Shown here in pieces: positions 8,218-16,751 of a DNA stretch of 47,176 nt (its first letter is position 1; each line of letters begins with the position of its first letter). The notes under the pieces are model-generated. The model was not told where the DNA came from, did not search any database, and saw only the letters and a program-made list of their open reading frames with translations. The position numbers and the translations under genes were made by a program. The DNA comes from Bacteroidales bacterium (GTDB taxonomy: Bacteria > Bacteroidota > Bacteroidia > Bacteroidales > GCA-2748055): the NCBI GenBank assembly GCA_021738565.1, contig JAIPBT010000033.1:1-47176 (forward strand), written 5' to 3'.

Positions 8218-10431
8218 CTATTCCTTAATGAAAAGACTTACGGATTGCTTTTCATCAAATAATAATAACAAAATATATGCTCCTTTGTTCAGATCTGTAA
8301 CATCAATAAATGAAAAATTATTATTCAGTGTATATTCTTTTAGCCTTGTTCCCTGCAGATCATAAACTTTTGCCAGTAACTCATTATCATATAATGTTTT
8401 AATAAAGAGTTTATTGCTGACTGGGTTCGGATAGATGTGAACACGGGAGGCAATGTCTTTTTTGCCTGCGGAAGTATCTTCATAGGGAAGAACGGTCAGG
8501 TCATCGAAATAATAGGTATTTACATCTTCCGATCCAAAATCAAAGAAAATCGTGATCCGGTCATAAACATCCGTCGGAGCATCCGGGAATATGAACTCCA
8601 GCATCTGCCAGTCATCCGGAGTGCTGTAAGAAGCAAATACTTCCTGGAATTGTACCGTTCCTACATCAATATCTTCCAGTTTCAGCAATACTTCTCCTGC
8701 TTTTGGTCCAAGCACTTTCAGGTGGAATTTTTTATGCCTTGTCATGTCCAGGTTGTACCCGAGATCGGTATAGATACCCGCCCATGCAACTTCTGATTTA
8801 AGCGATTCGCCTACATTTTCCGATGGGTTGATGTCATCAGGGTCAGGATTCGGGACAATATCAAATGTGGTATTGGCAAATACTTCGAAAACAGGAAAGG
8901 TTGATTCATAATCCGCCAGGATAATCGTATCGGTGATTTTGATCTGCAGTTCAAGTACCTCAGTATAGCAAACATTGTTAATTTCTACCGAAATATTCCC
9001 GGCTTCTGTACCAAAATCTACAGCAATAGAATCGGTTCCCTGGCCTGATGCAATAACAGCATCTGAAGGTACGCTCCATTCAAACGAAGATTCAGGAACC
9101 GGGTCCACAGTATAGCGCATATTGTGACTGTTTTCTGAAACAGTTGAGGGGCCATAGATACCCGGATCAATTAGTTGAACCGACACTGAATCAGTGTAGG
9201 AGGCACATTCATTTGAGGCATAAAGGTGTACAGATCCTGCTGAGCAGCCCCACTTCAAGTGAAGTTGATTTCCTGGTGATGACAATTCAACTGCATCCGA
9301 TGGGTATGTCCAGTCGTAATTTGTTCCTGAAAGTGAAGGTACGGTGAAGGTAATTTCACTCAGCGGGAATAACTGCTCTTCACCCTCTATTTTTAATTCT
9401 GAAAATTGCACATCCAGTGAATATTGCTGGTCATCAGCATCAATATTACTGACATTCAGAATGATTTCTCCCGGCAGGCAGCCCCAGTTGACTTCAACTG
9501 AATTTGTCCCCTGGCCCTCAACAATTGTAGCTCCTTCAGGTACAGTCCATTGGAATGTGGCCCCGGGGATGTTTGTGAAACTGTAGGTTACACTTTCAGC
9601 TTTGGAATAGGCACTGTCAATGGCAATGATCTCCTGTTGTCCGGGATCGCCGTAAACGCGCACGTAATCTATTTCCATGGTCTGCGGAAAAATTGTTGTT
9701 TCATCAGGATCCCCCGGCCAGTTGCCTCCGACCGCCAAATTAAGAATTACATAAAACCTTTCATGGAAGATCTCCCATTGTTCAGGACTGCTCAGGCTGT
9801 CAGCTGTCTTGAAGGAATAGAGCTCATCATCTACAAACCATTTCATAGCATCAGCATGCCATTCGATGGCAAACTCATGAAAATCATCCGAAAAATACCC
9901 GTTCTCAAGATCATACAACCCGTTTGTAAAATTCCAGGGAGGCCCGTAATGCAATGTGCCATAAACGGTATTGGTATCATGACCAACCATTTCCACGATG
10001 TCTATTTCACCGCTGTTTGGCCATCCTCCATATTTGTTCTCCGTTGGTAACATCCAGAAGGCGGGCCATATTCCTTGTCCGGCGGGCATTTTAATGCTTG
10101 ATTCAATGCGACCGAATCTCCAGTCTGCGTGTCCCTTTGTAGTCAGTTTGCCCGAAGTATATGACAGTCCCTCATACGCTTCTTCCATTGCTTTGATGAT
10201 GAGTTTGCCATTGTTGATGTATACATTGGTATCCCTGGGGGTATAGTATTGAAGTTCATCATTTCCACCTCCGGAATTATCTGTTTCAGCGTTCCAGTTG
10301 GAAGTGTTTATTCCTTCATTGTCAAAATCATCCTCCCACAACAGTATGTTTTGTTGTCCTGATACCCATGTGGCAGAGGCCGTAAGTATCACCGCTGCAG
10401 CACTGAACAATAAAAATCTTGCTTTCTTCAT
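8218..10431 (-). CDS. GH16 endo-beta-1,3-glucanase (laminarinase-like), T9SS-secreted
   Basis: Predicted to hydrolyse internal bonds of laminarin-like beta-1,3-glucan at the cell surface or outside. Signal peptide at residues 1-25; GH16 domain about 27-265 with the motif GEIDIVEM, giving Glu142 as nucleophile, Asp144, and Glu147 as acid/base. Three PKD/Ig-like repeats follow (about 270-350, 350-425 and 428-505), each with a W-(S/T)-(V/Y)-P core. A beta-sandwich carbohydrate-binding-like domain (about 507-650) comes next. The end is a type A T9SS sorting domain starting YPNPVSNKLFI and finishing in SLFIKE. The start codon overlaps the stop of the phosphorylase gene by 4 bp (ATGA type). It is the last gene of the operon and is paralogous to the GH16 at 16752. 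Laminarin specificity is inferred from family and neighbours; mixed-linkage glucan is an alternative. Confidence 0.92.
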   Translation of the reverse strand: MKKARFLLFSAAAVILTASATWVSGQQNILLWEDDFDNEGINTSNWNAETDNSGGGNDELQYYTPRDTNVYINNGKLIIKAMEEAYEGLSYTSGKLTTKGHADWRFGRIESSIKMPAGQGIWPAFWMLPTENKYGGWPNSGEIDIVEMVGHDTNTVYGTLHYGPPWNFTNGLYDLENGYFSDDFHEFAIEWHADAMKWFVDDELYSFKTADSLSSPEQWEIFHERFYVILNLAVGGNWPGDPDETTIFPQTMEIDYVRVYGDPGQQEIIAIDSAYSKAESVTYSFTNIPGATFQWTVPEGATIVEGQGTNSVEVNWGCLPGEIILNVSNIDADDQQYSLDVQFSELKIEGEEQLFPLSEITFTVPSLSGTNYDWTYPSDAVELSSPGNQLHLKWGCSAGSVHLYASNECASYTDSVSVQLIDPGIYGPSTVSENSHNMRYTVDPVPESSFEWSVPSDAVIASGQGTDSIAVDFGTEAGNISVEINNVCYTEVLELQIKITDTIILADYESTFPVFEVFANTTFDIVPNPDPDDINPSENVGESLKSEVAWAGIYTDLGYNLDMTRHKKFHLKVLGPKAGEVLLKLEDIDVGTVQFQEVFASYSTPDDWQMLEFIFPDAPTDVYDRITIFFDFGSEDVNTYYFDDLTVLPYEDTSAGKKDIASRVHIYPNPVSNKLFIKTLYDNELLAKVYDLQGTRLKEYTLNNNFSFIDVTDLNKGAYILLLLFDEKQSVSLFIKE

Positions 10432-13400
10432 TTTTCGTTCTTATAGATGACCCTTATCTCCTTAACATCTCCTTTTCGTGCAAAAATGCCTTGACTGTGA
10501 TCCCTTTCAATTTCTCCGGAGTAGCAAACAATTTCATCTTCGTTTGCTGTAACAAGGAGGATAATGAATTCCAGGCCAGGGGTATACCTGACCGGTGTTC
10601 CGCAGAGGGTAAATGACAGTTCACCCTGCATATCCAGGTCTTTCTTGTTGATCCTATCCGGATGAAAAACAATTTTTCCATCGTGCACCTCAATTCCCAT
10701 TTCAAACCACCTGGAAATTATATCCTCCTTCACCTGTCCGGTCATTCCCGGTTGTTGCGCTCCCATCATTGAAGGTGTATGTGAATAGGGATCTGTTGGG
10801 ATGGCACCATAGTCTGCAGGATTTTTATGCACACCGATACCTTCCCTGATGTCGTCGTAAATAGTTCTGAGCCTGCTGATCTTTTCCTTGCCGGCATTGG
10901 TCTTAAATCTCTGTATGTTCTCTGCTATGGTCAGCTGAAGCTTCGATACCATGTGCCAGTAAATGGATCCCAGTCCTTCGTATTTAAAAAAACTGCCTGA
11001 CCTGCCTGTAAACGCATGGTGGTTAAAAAGCGATTCATACAGATCAAGCAGCATTTTCTCATCATCTTCAGATATTTTTATATCGCCTGAACTGTTAATT
11101 GCAGCAATTCTTTCTTTAATGATGTTTTTATTTTTCAGGTCCCCGTCGAAATGGATATTTCCTGATTGATCTTCAGAAACGAGGTTCAGTCCTCCCTCCT
11201 TAATTAATTTCTGTATTACCGGATAATTCGCCACATCTTTTTCCTGGATGTTATTTTTCTCGAGGAAACCAGGAAGATCTTTATCCGGATAAAGCATGTA
11301 ACTGTGCTGGTCCTTCCTGTAGAGTTTACTTTTTCTCAGCGCTTCCAGCACTTCAATGGTTCTGTTTGGACCAAGAAATCCTGAGCTGAGCACTGCCACC
11401 TGTCCCTCCAGCATGGCCGGCAGCCTGTTGATGGGGATAGAATTATTTTCTATTTTGATCAGGTTGTAGGCATGGAACAGTTTATCGGTACGTTGATTTT
11501 CCTCAATGGAATGGTCCAGGTAGCGCAGGACAAGTTGGAGGAAATTATTGATGTCCTGCCTGGATACAGAAGTCATTTCCAGGTGTTTATAATTGTATAC
11601 ATCCTGCCTGTATGAGGATCCCGCCATTCCAAGGAGATCGGTCATTTTTTTTCTGATGGAACCGGTTGACTTTTCATCCAATGTGTGAATGTGAGAGGAG
11701 AAAACAGTATGGATCTGTTGCAGAAATTCCGATGTCCTGGAACTGATTCGCAGTTCTTTTATTTCAGAACCGGTCAGCAGGTCGTCCATGAATTTTGTAA
11801 ATCTCCTCAGGTAATATAAAGTTACCATTGAGACACCATTGCCCACAAGTGCATTGTTGGCATCGTTCCATTCAGGACGTTGTGTATTCATCCATATTCC
11901 TGCGCCAGGAATAAAATTACTGAGCTTTGTAAGCAAAGTGATCAGTAATTTATCGATCAGGTTTGTGCGAATGATTTTATCATTTTCATCGCAAAGGAGT
12001 TTGCCATCTGCACCTGCTGTATTGCTTTTTTTAAGAAGTTTAACGTGCAGTTCGTGATCAAAGTCAATGGTTCTGTCGGGATCCTTTATAATCTCTTCAT
12101 AAGGTTTGATGCGGTAGGGCACATTTACAAAAGTGAAAATGGACTGATCCATCAGGCTAACAAGTCTGCCGGGGAAAAATTTTTCCTGCAACTCCATCAA
12201 TTTGAGCAGGTAAATAATCTGGTGATCGCCCCAATAACCTATGAAGGACCAGGGGTCTGACGGGTCGAATGTCTCCCAGTCGATGCCATTGCTGGTGATC
12301 CTGTATGGATTGTATCCGTCAACGGTTGATGCGTTCAGGAATTTTGAAATGATGCCTTCAAGGTATTCTGGGTAGGAAAATGAGAGGGCTTCCCAGTTTT
12401 GAAAGATATCCCGCCAGTTGCCTTCATAATTAAGGGACCTGCTGCCATCCGCGTTCCGGATATTTATTGAGAACCTGTTCCAGGGTCTGCTGGGATCCCC
12501 GTGCCTCCTGCTAAAGGTCAGTGGCAGGTATTCCAGCACGATACGGTGAAGATCCGGGTCACCGGTTTCGGCAGATCTTTTTACAAGGTCACTGTAGTTC
12601 TCTTCCGGATTGAGCTGATCGAACCAACCCCGGAAACGGTCTGCAACATTTGTATTGAAACGTCTTACATGGGTGACCAGGTCGTTTCTTCTGACCGTGT
12701 AGTCATCGGCGTAAATGCCACCGCGCATTATATTGAACAGGACATTTGAGAAATGTCTGGCAGATACGAACTGATCCGCACAATTCTGGATCCCATCAGA
12801 TCTTTTTACCATTTCGGTTAACGTCTTTGTTCCGCTATCAATGTCTTTAAAGATTTTTTCTTCTGTATTGCTGCCGTTCTTAATTTCTTTCAGAAGGTTA
12901 TTTACATTGCGGTGATCCTGGTTGACCTCTGCGACGATTAAGTGGGATGACAAATTGCCCGGTTGAAGCAAGATATCTTTTACCAATAGATATGCTCCGC
13001 GTACACCTCTTTTGTCATATTCACTTTCGGTGCTTTCCCCGTTTCTGAACCGGTCGAGCTGCGATGTACCCAACAATATGTTTTCAATGTTCCCGGCTGT
13101 ATGCCATACGGTTGTCGCCCTGAGGGACTCACTTGGCTCTGCCCTGTCTACAGGAATAGACGACATGCTGAAGATTCCAAGACCGGAACCTTTATGCAGT
13201 TCACTTCGCTTGTAGGCATCCATCAGCGTGGAAAACTGATCCTGGACATTTTTCAGAATTCCATAGGGCATAATGTTGTGGATCCCATCCAGAACGCGTA
13301 TTTCCCGGAGCGAATCCTTCAGGTTTTTCAGGGTGGTTTGTCTTACCCAGCCATAGGCAACGCTGTTCATCCATCCGGTTTGGATCGATAAACCGAGATC

Positions 13401-13838
13401 ATGATTGATCTCCTCAAATATGATCCTGTTGCCCGTGATGCTTTTATAGAGGTTGTTCGAGCAGCGGTACAGGCCTTTACAGTGATCGGAAAACGGCTCC
13501 CATACAAGCGTTTTATTACCATTTTTGACCCTTACTATGGTTTTTCCACCTGAATTCTCTGCAGATTCATGGATCTTATCGTCTGTGTAATATGGGAAAA
13601 GTGCAAGGTCGGCATTTTTTCTTCCGGCAGTCAATCCCCCACTGCTTGAAATATACATCCAGTGGTCGGAGTTGCTTACAATGCTCATAAGAAAAGGAGG
13701 CATTGCATCATAGTTTTCAATTTTATAGAACTTCTCAGTTTCAAGTTCTGCAATACTTCCTGTGATCACCTTTTTTTCCTGGTTTATCTTGCTTGCGGAA
13801 ACATATGAATCAATGCGGACCATCGGAAAATTATTCAA
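10428..13838 (-). CDS. Beta-1,3-oligoglucan phosphorylase candidate (GH149-like, clan GH-Q)
   Basis: Predicted cytoplasmic phosphorylase that would cut beta-1,3-gluco-oligosaccharides with phosphate to give alpha-glucose-1-phosphate. There is no signal peptide. The 1136-aa length fits GH149/GH161 rather than the ~800-aa GH94 enzymes. The N-terminal beta-sandwich has a WMYISSSGGLTAGRKNADL segment like glycoside phosphorylases. Mid-protein is DPWSFIGYWGDHQIIYLLKL, typical of this group as I recall it. The catalytic block is PEWNDANNALVG, with Asp659 in the position of the GH94 general acid (WND motif). The downstream gene overlaps by 4 bp, and the upstream glucanase gene overlaps its start by 8 bp, so translation is probably coupled. 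GH149 against GH161 or an unclassified relative cannot be settled by eye. The clan and phosphorylase call is firm; the beta-1,3 linkage is inferred mostly from context. Confidence 0.78.
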   Translation of the reverse strand: MNNFPMVRIDSYVSASKINQEKKVITGSIAELETEKFYKIENYDAMPPFLMSIVSNSDHWMYISSSGGLTAGRKNADLALFPYYTDDKIHESAENSGGKTIVRVKNGNKTLVWEPFSDHCKGLYRCSNNLYKSITGNRIIFEEINHDLGLSIQTGWMNSVAYGWVRQTTLKNLKDSLREIRVLDGIHNIMPYGILKNVQDQFSTLMDAYKRSELHKGSGLGIFSMSSIPVDRAEPSESLRATTVWHTAGNIENILLGTSQLDRFRNGESTESEYDKRGVRGAYLLVKDILLQPGNLSSHLIVAEVNQDHRNVNNLLKEIKNGSNTEEKIFKDIDSGTKTLTEMVKRSDGIQNCADQFVSARHFSNVLFNIMRGGIYADDYTVRRNDLVTHVRRFNTNVADRFRGWFDQLNPEENYSDLVKRSAETGDPDLHRIVLEYLPLTFSRRHGDPSRPWNRFSINIRNADGSRSLNYEGNWRDIFQNWEALSFSYPEYLEGIISKFLNASTVDGYNPYRITSNGIDWETFDPSDPWSFIGYWGDHQIIYLLKLMELQEKFFPGRLVSLMDQSIFTFVNVPYRIKPYEEIIKDPDRTIDFDHELHVKLLKKSNTAGADGKLLCDENDKIIRTNLIDKLLITLLTKLSNFIPGAGIWMNTQRPEWNDANNALVGNGVSMVTLYYLRRFTKFMDDLLTGSEIKELRISSRTSEFLQQIHTVFSSHIHTLDEKSTGSIRKKMTDLLGMAGSSYRQDVYNYKHLEMTSVSRQDINNFLQLVLRYLDHSIEENQRTDKLFHAYNLIKIENNSIPINRLPAMLEGQVAVLSSGFLGPNRTIEVLEALRKSKLYRKDQHSYMLYPDKDLPGFLEKNNIQEKDVANYPVIQKLIKEGGLNLVSEDQSGNIHFDGDLKNKNIIKERIAAINSSGDIKISEDDEKMLLDLYESLFNHHAFTGRSGSFFKYEGLGSIYWHMVSKLQLTIAENIQRFKTNAGKEKISRLRTIYDDIREGIGVHKNPADYGAIPTDPYSHTPSMMGAQQPGMTGQVKEDIISRWFEMGIEVHDGKIVFHPDRINKKDLDMQGELSFTLCGTPVRYTPGLEFIILLVTANEDEIVCYSGEIERDHSQGIFARKGDVKEIRVIYKNEK

Positions 13839-15144
13839 TAAGGAAAGGATAATTTACAGTCGCTACATGATCATGATCATCATAAGCATAAACGAACAGC
13901 CTGTAGGCTCCCGGTTCCTCGGGGCAAATAAATTCAGTTACATTTTTGTCGGAAGCGACAACCATGATTTCAATGGAGTCGGGCCTGTTTTCCAGGTCCC
14001 CTCCATCCCTGAGGTCTGCAGATTCATGCATCAGGTCAATTTTTATAGTAAGTTGATCTCCATCGGGATCTTCAAAATCATATTCGATCCTGTAATTTTT
14101 TCCCGGCTGCAAGCGTATGTTCTCATACCTGGTCTTTCCGTTCAGTTTTGAATCAAGTATCCTGGGGGCCATGTTTTCAGGCCGTTCGCCTGTCCAGAAA
14201 TATTCCATCACATCGATCGCCTCAGTTTGCCTTCCTCCTTCCGTGAACAAACCATACCATGTTGGTGTTCTTTCCTGCTTCTGTCCCCAAAGAAAAACAT
14301 AGGAGCCGAGGCAATGGGTGGTATCAGCAAGTATCACTGATTCATACCTCTGTTTTATGTCACGTGCTTTTTCCGAGGAATTGTTCTCAATGGGAGCATT
14401 CCATTCCGTGGAAGGGACCTCCCAGTGTCCGGTCGCACCCCATTCGGTCACCAGGTAAGGCCCTGTATATCCCGCATCTTCAATTCTTTTTGCCAGGTAA
14501 TCTATGTCGCCATACATCTGGATAGAAATGAAGTCCAGGTTCGGACAATTTTCACTGATATAATCGACATCTTTCTTGGCTATTCCTGCAAGCATGGTTG
14601 TGGTGGGATGATTTCCATCTACCTCATGGATAAAGGCTGCGATTTCTTCTACGGCATCCCAAACTTTCATATTGGTTGCGCGGAGATTCAACTCATTACC
14701 AATTCCCCAGCCCAGTAAAGCCGGGTGGTCTTTCATATGCAATACTTTCTTTTTTATCTCCTCGAATTGTTTTTCCACGGCTGCATGGTCGTTGTAATCA
14801 AAACCATGGCGTTCCTTGCCCAGAGGAAGACCCATCATAACCTTCAATCCGTGTTTTTGAGCAAGCCTGAGCACATCATCTGCAGGTATATGGACCTCTG
14901 AATCCATCCAGGTGCGAAAGGAGTTTGCACCATGTGCTGCAAGTGCAGCTATGTCTCCGTCATCCACTCCTGCACCTTTTACGAAAAAAGGTTCTCCGTC
15001 GACATAGAGGCTGTATTTTCCATCGGTTTGTTTCAGTTCAACTTTTGAAGGAGTCATAGCTTGCTGTTCTGTCTTTTTCTTGTTATCATACCCTGAAGGT
15101 GCAGTTAATAAAACAAATAGAGCTAAAGTTGCCAGGCATTTCAT
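13831..15144 (-). CDS. Clan-A glycoside hydrolase, GH158/GH2-like endo-beta-glucanase candidate
   Basis: A (beta/alpha)8-barrel hydrolase of 437 aa with a C-terminal Ig-like domain (about 340-437). The retaining clan-A residues are visible: Glu151 in GWGIGNELN as acid/base and Glu234 in LVTEWGATG as nucleophile. The size and layout (signal, barrel, one Ig-like domain) fit the GH158 endo-beta-1,3-glucanases of Bacteroides better than multi-domain GH2 enzymes, and the operon supports a beta-glucan substrate. The signal region reads LLTAPSGYDNKKK. It resembles a lipoprotein signal whose Cys is replaced by Tyr (TAT, one base from TGT), so surface anchoring may be lost or cleavage may use another site. 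It starts 11 bp after the MFS gene and overlaps the phosphorylase start by 8 bp. The GH158 assignment is inference; a GH2 or GH5-like glucosidase remains possible. Confidence 0.72.
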   Translation of the reverse strand: MKCLATLALFVLLTAPSGYDNKKKTEQQAMTPSKVELKQTDGKYSLYVDGEPFFVKGAGVDDGDIAALAAHGANSFRTWMDSEVHIPADDVLRLAQKHGLKVMMGLPLGKERHGFDYNDHAAVEKQFEEIKKKVLHMKDHPALLGWGIGNELNLRATNMKVWDAVEEIAAFIHEVDGNHPTTTMLAGIAKKDVDYISENCPNLDFISIQMYGDIDYLAKRIEDAGYTGPYLVTEWGATGHWEVPSTEWNAPIENNSSEKARDIKQRYESVILADTTHCLGSYVFLWGQKQERTPTWYGLFTEGGRQTEAIDVMEYFWTGERPENMAPRILDSKLNGKTRYENIRLQPGKNYRIEYDFEDPDGDQLTIKIDLMHESADLRDGGDLENRPDSIEIMVVASDKNVTEFICPEEPGAYRLFVYAYDDHDHVATVNYPFLIE

Positions 15145-15155
15145 ACGTATAAGAT

Positions 15156-16727
15156 TTATTTTCCAACCAGGATTTCTTGTAGTTCATCGAGTGATTTCCC
15201 CTTGGTTTCGGGCAGTCTGAATACAACAAATGCCAGTCCTGCAACGGCAAATAAGCCAAAGAGAAAATAGGTGCCGGCACTGCCTATGGTTGACAATTCC
15301 CAGGGAAACAGTTGCTGTACGGTGAAGCTGACTGCTGAATTCAATACCCCGACAAATGATATGGCAAGTCCGCGCAGTTTGTCGGGAAAGAGTTCAGAGA
15401 ACAGGATCCACATAATGGGCCCGAGAGAAAAAGCGAAAGATGCCACAAAAGCAATGATACCTGCAAGCACAAGCCATGCATTGATATCTATGCAACTTTT
15501 GAGAAAATCACTCTCATATTTTTTTATCGTTTTGCTGTCAATAATTTCGCCAAGGGCTCTTTTAAATGCGACATCGTTTTTGTAGGATATCCCTTCCAGT
15601 GTTGTAATAGTGCTGAATTCTTCAAAATACTCATGTGTTTTGAGCTCCGTAATCGCTTGTTTATCAATCTCATATGTTGCTTTCCTGAAGCTTCCCGTGA
15701 GAATGAACATGGATATGGAGATACCGATCAGACCGAAAATGAGCAGTGGTTTTCTCCCCAGCCTGTCCACGAAAGCAATGGCAACAATGGTGAAAACAAG
15801 ATTGGTTAACCCAATGATCACAGCGTTGGCAAAAGACGCATCCGTGCCAATGCCAGTTTGTTCAAAGATCATTGGAGCATAAAAGAATACGGCATTGATA
15901 CCAGTGATCTGTTGCAATATGCCAATAACGACCCCGATGGTGATAACATACTTCATTGCCGGTTTGAAAAGCTCTTTTAAAGGTATTCTGTTGCGCTTGT
16001 GTGCCTGTTGGATGTCGCTATTTATGGATGACAGGGATTCTTTGGCCTTTTCTTCATCTACAAATTTTGAAAGTACGCTAACGGCCTTTTGACTTTCACC
16101 TTTCATGGCAAGCCAGCGGGGACTTTCAGGAACAAAAAAGAGCAAACTGAAATACAGTATCGCCGGGATGGCTTCAATGCTCAGCATCCATCGCCAGTTG
16201 TTTTCAGCTATGCTTAAGTTTTGGGCCAGGGGAGCATTGGAATCGCCCCATTGTAATATCAGGTAATTGGTAAAGAAGGCAACGGACAAACCGATCACAA
16301 TATTCAACTGGTTAAACGAGACCAGTCTACCCCGGAGTTTTGGTGGTGCAATTTCTGCAATGTACATGGGAGGTACGATCAATGCTGATCCAACGCCAAG
16401 TCCACCAATCATCCTCGCAATAACCAGGTGCAGGTAGCTGGGGGCCAATGCTGAATATACTGCTGAAATAAAAAACAATATTGCTGCAATGATCAGGACT
16501 TTTTTTCTTCCTATCCTGTCTGAAACCGGACCGGAAAACATCATGGCCAGGGTGGATGTCAGGGTAAGACTTGCCACTGCAAAACCATGCTGACCCGGAG
16601 AAAGGTCAAATTCTATGGAGACGAATTTAATTACACCTGAGATAACTGAGGCGTCAAATCCCATGAGAAAACCTCCGAGGGCTACAATCAATGAGATGTA
16701 AATGGAATTGAACCGGTTATTTGTCAT
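15156..16727 (-). CDS. MFS sugar porter
   Basis: Twelve-helix inner-membrane transporter of the sugar porter family, likely proton-coupled, importing mono- or oligosaccharides. Signatures are DRIGRKK after helix 2, RMIGGLGVG in helix 4, PESPRWLAMKG before the central loop, DRLGRKP after helix 8, and PETKGKSLDEL at the C-terminus. Between helices 9 and 10 there is an extra hydrophilic segment of about 65 residues (roughly 350-410, KATYEIDKQ... to SCIDIN). It makes the protein 523 aa rather than ~460. This insertion would lie on the periplasmic side and might bind a longer substrate. The gene sits between the leading GH16 (24-bp gap) and the GH158-like gene (11-bp gap), so its substrate is probably the beta-glucan oligosaccharides that feed the cytoplasmic phosphorylase. 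Confidence 0.93.
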   Translation of the reverse strand: MTNNRFNSIYISLIVALGGFLMGFDASVISGVIKFVSIEFDLSPGQHGFAVASLTLTSTLAMMFSGPVSDRIGRKKVLIIAAILFFISAVYSALAPSYLHLVIARMIGGLGVGSALIVPPMYIAEIAPPKLRGRLVSFNQLNIVIGLSVAFFTNYLILQWGDSNAPLAQNLSIAENNWRWMLSIEAIPAILYFSLLFFVPESPRWLAMKGESQKAVSVLSKFVDEEKAKESLSSINSDIQQAHKRNRIPLKELFKPAMKYVITIGVVIGILQQITGINAVFFYAPMIFEQTGIGTDASFANAVIIGLTNLVFTIVAIAFVDRLGRKPLLIFGLIGISISMFILTGSFRKATYEIDKQAITELKTHEYFEEFSTITTLEGISYKNDVAFKRALGEIIDSKTIKKYESDFLKSCIDINAWLVLAGIIAFVASFAFSLGPIMWILFSELFPDKLRGLAISFVGVLNSAVSFTVQQLFPWELSTIGSAGTYFLFGLFAVAGLAFVVFRLPETKGKSLDELQEILVGK

Positions 16728-16751
16728 TAGCTGCAGTTGTAGTTGGGTTCA

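Noticed and set aside
9550-10050. 166-codon open frame antisense to the GH16 gene
   Set aside because: It lies opposite the GH16 catalytic domain and has no signal or family feature.
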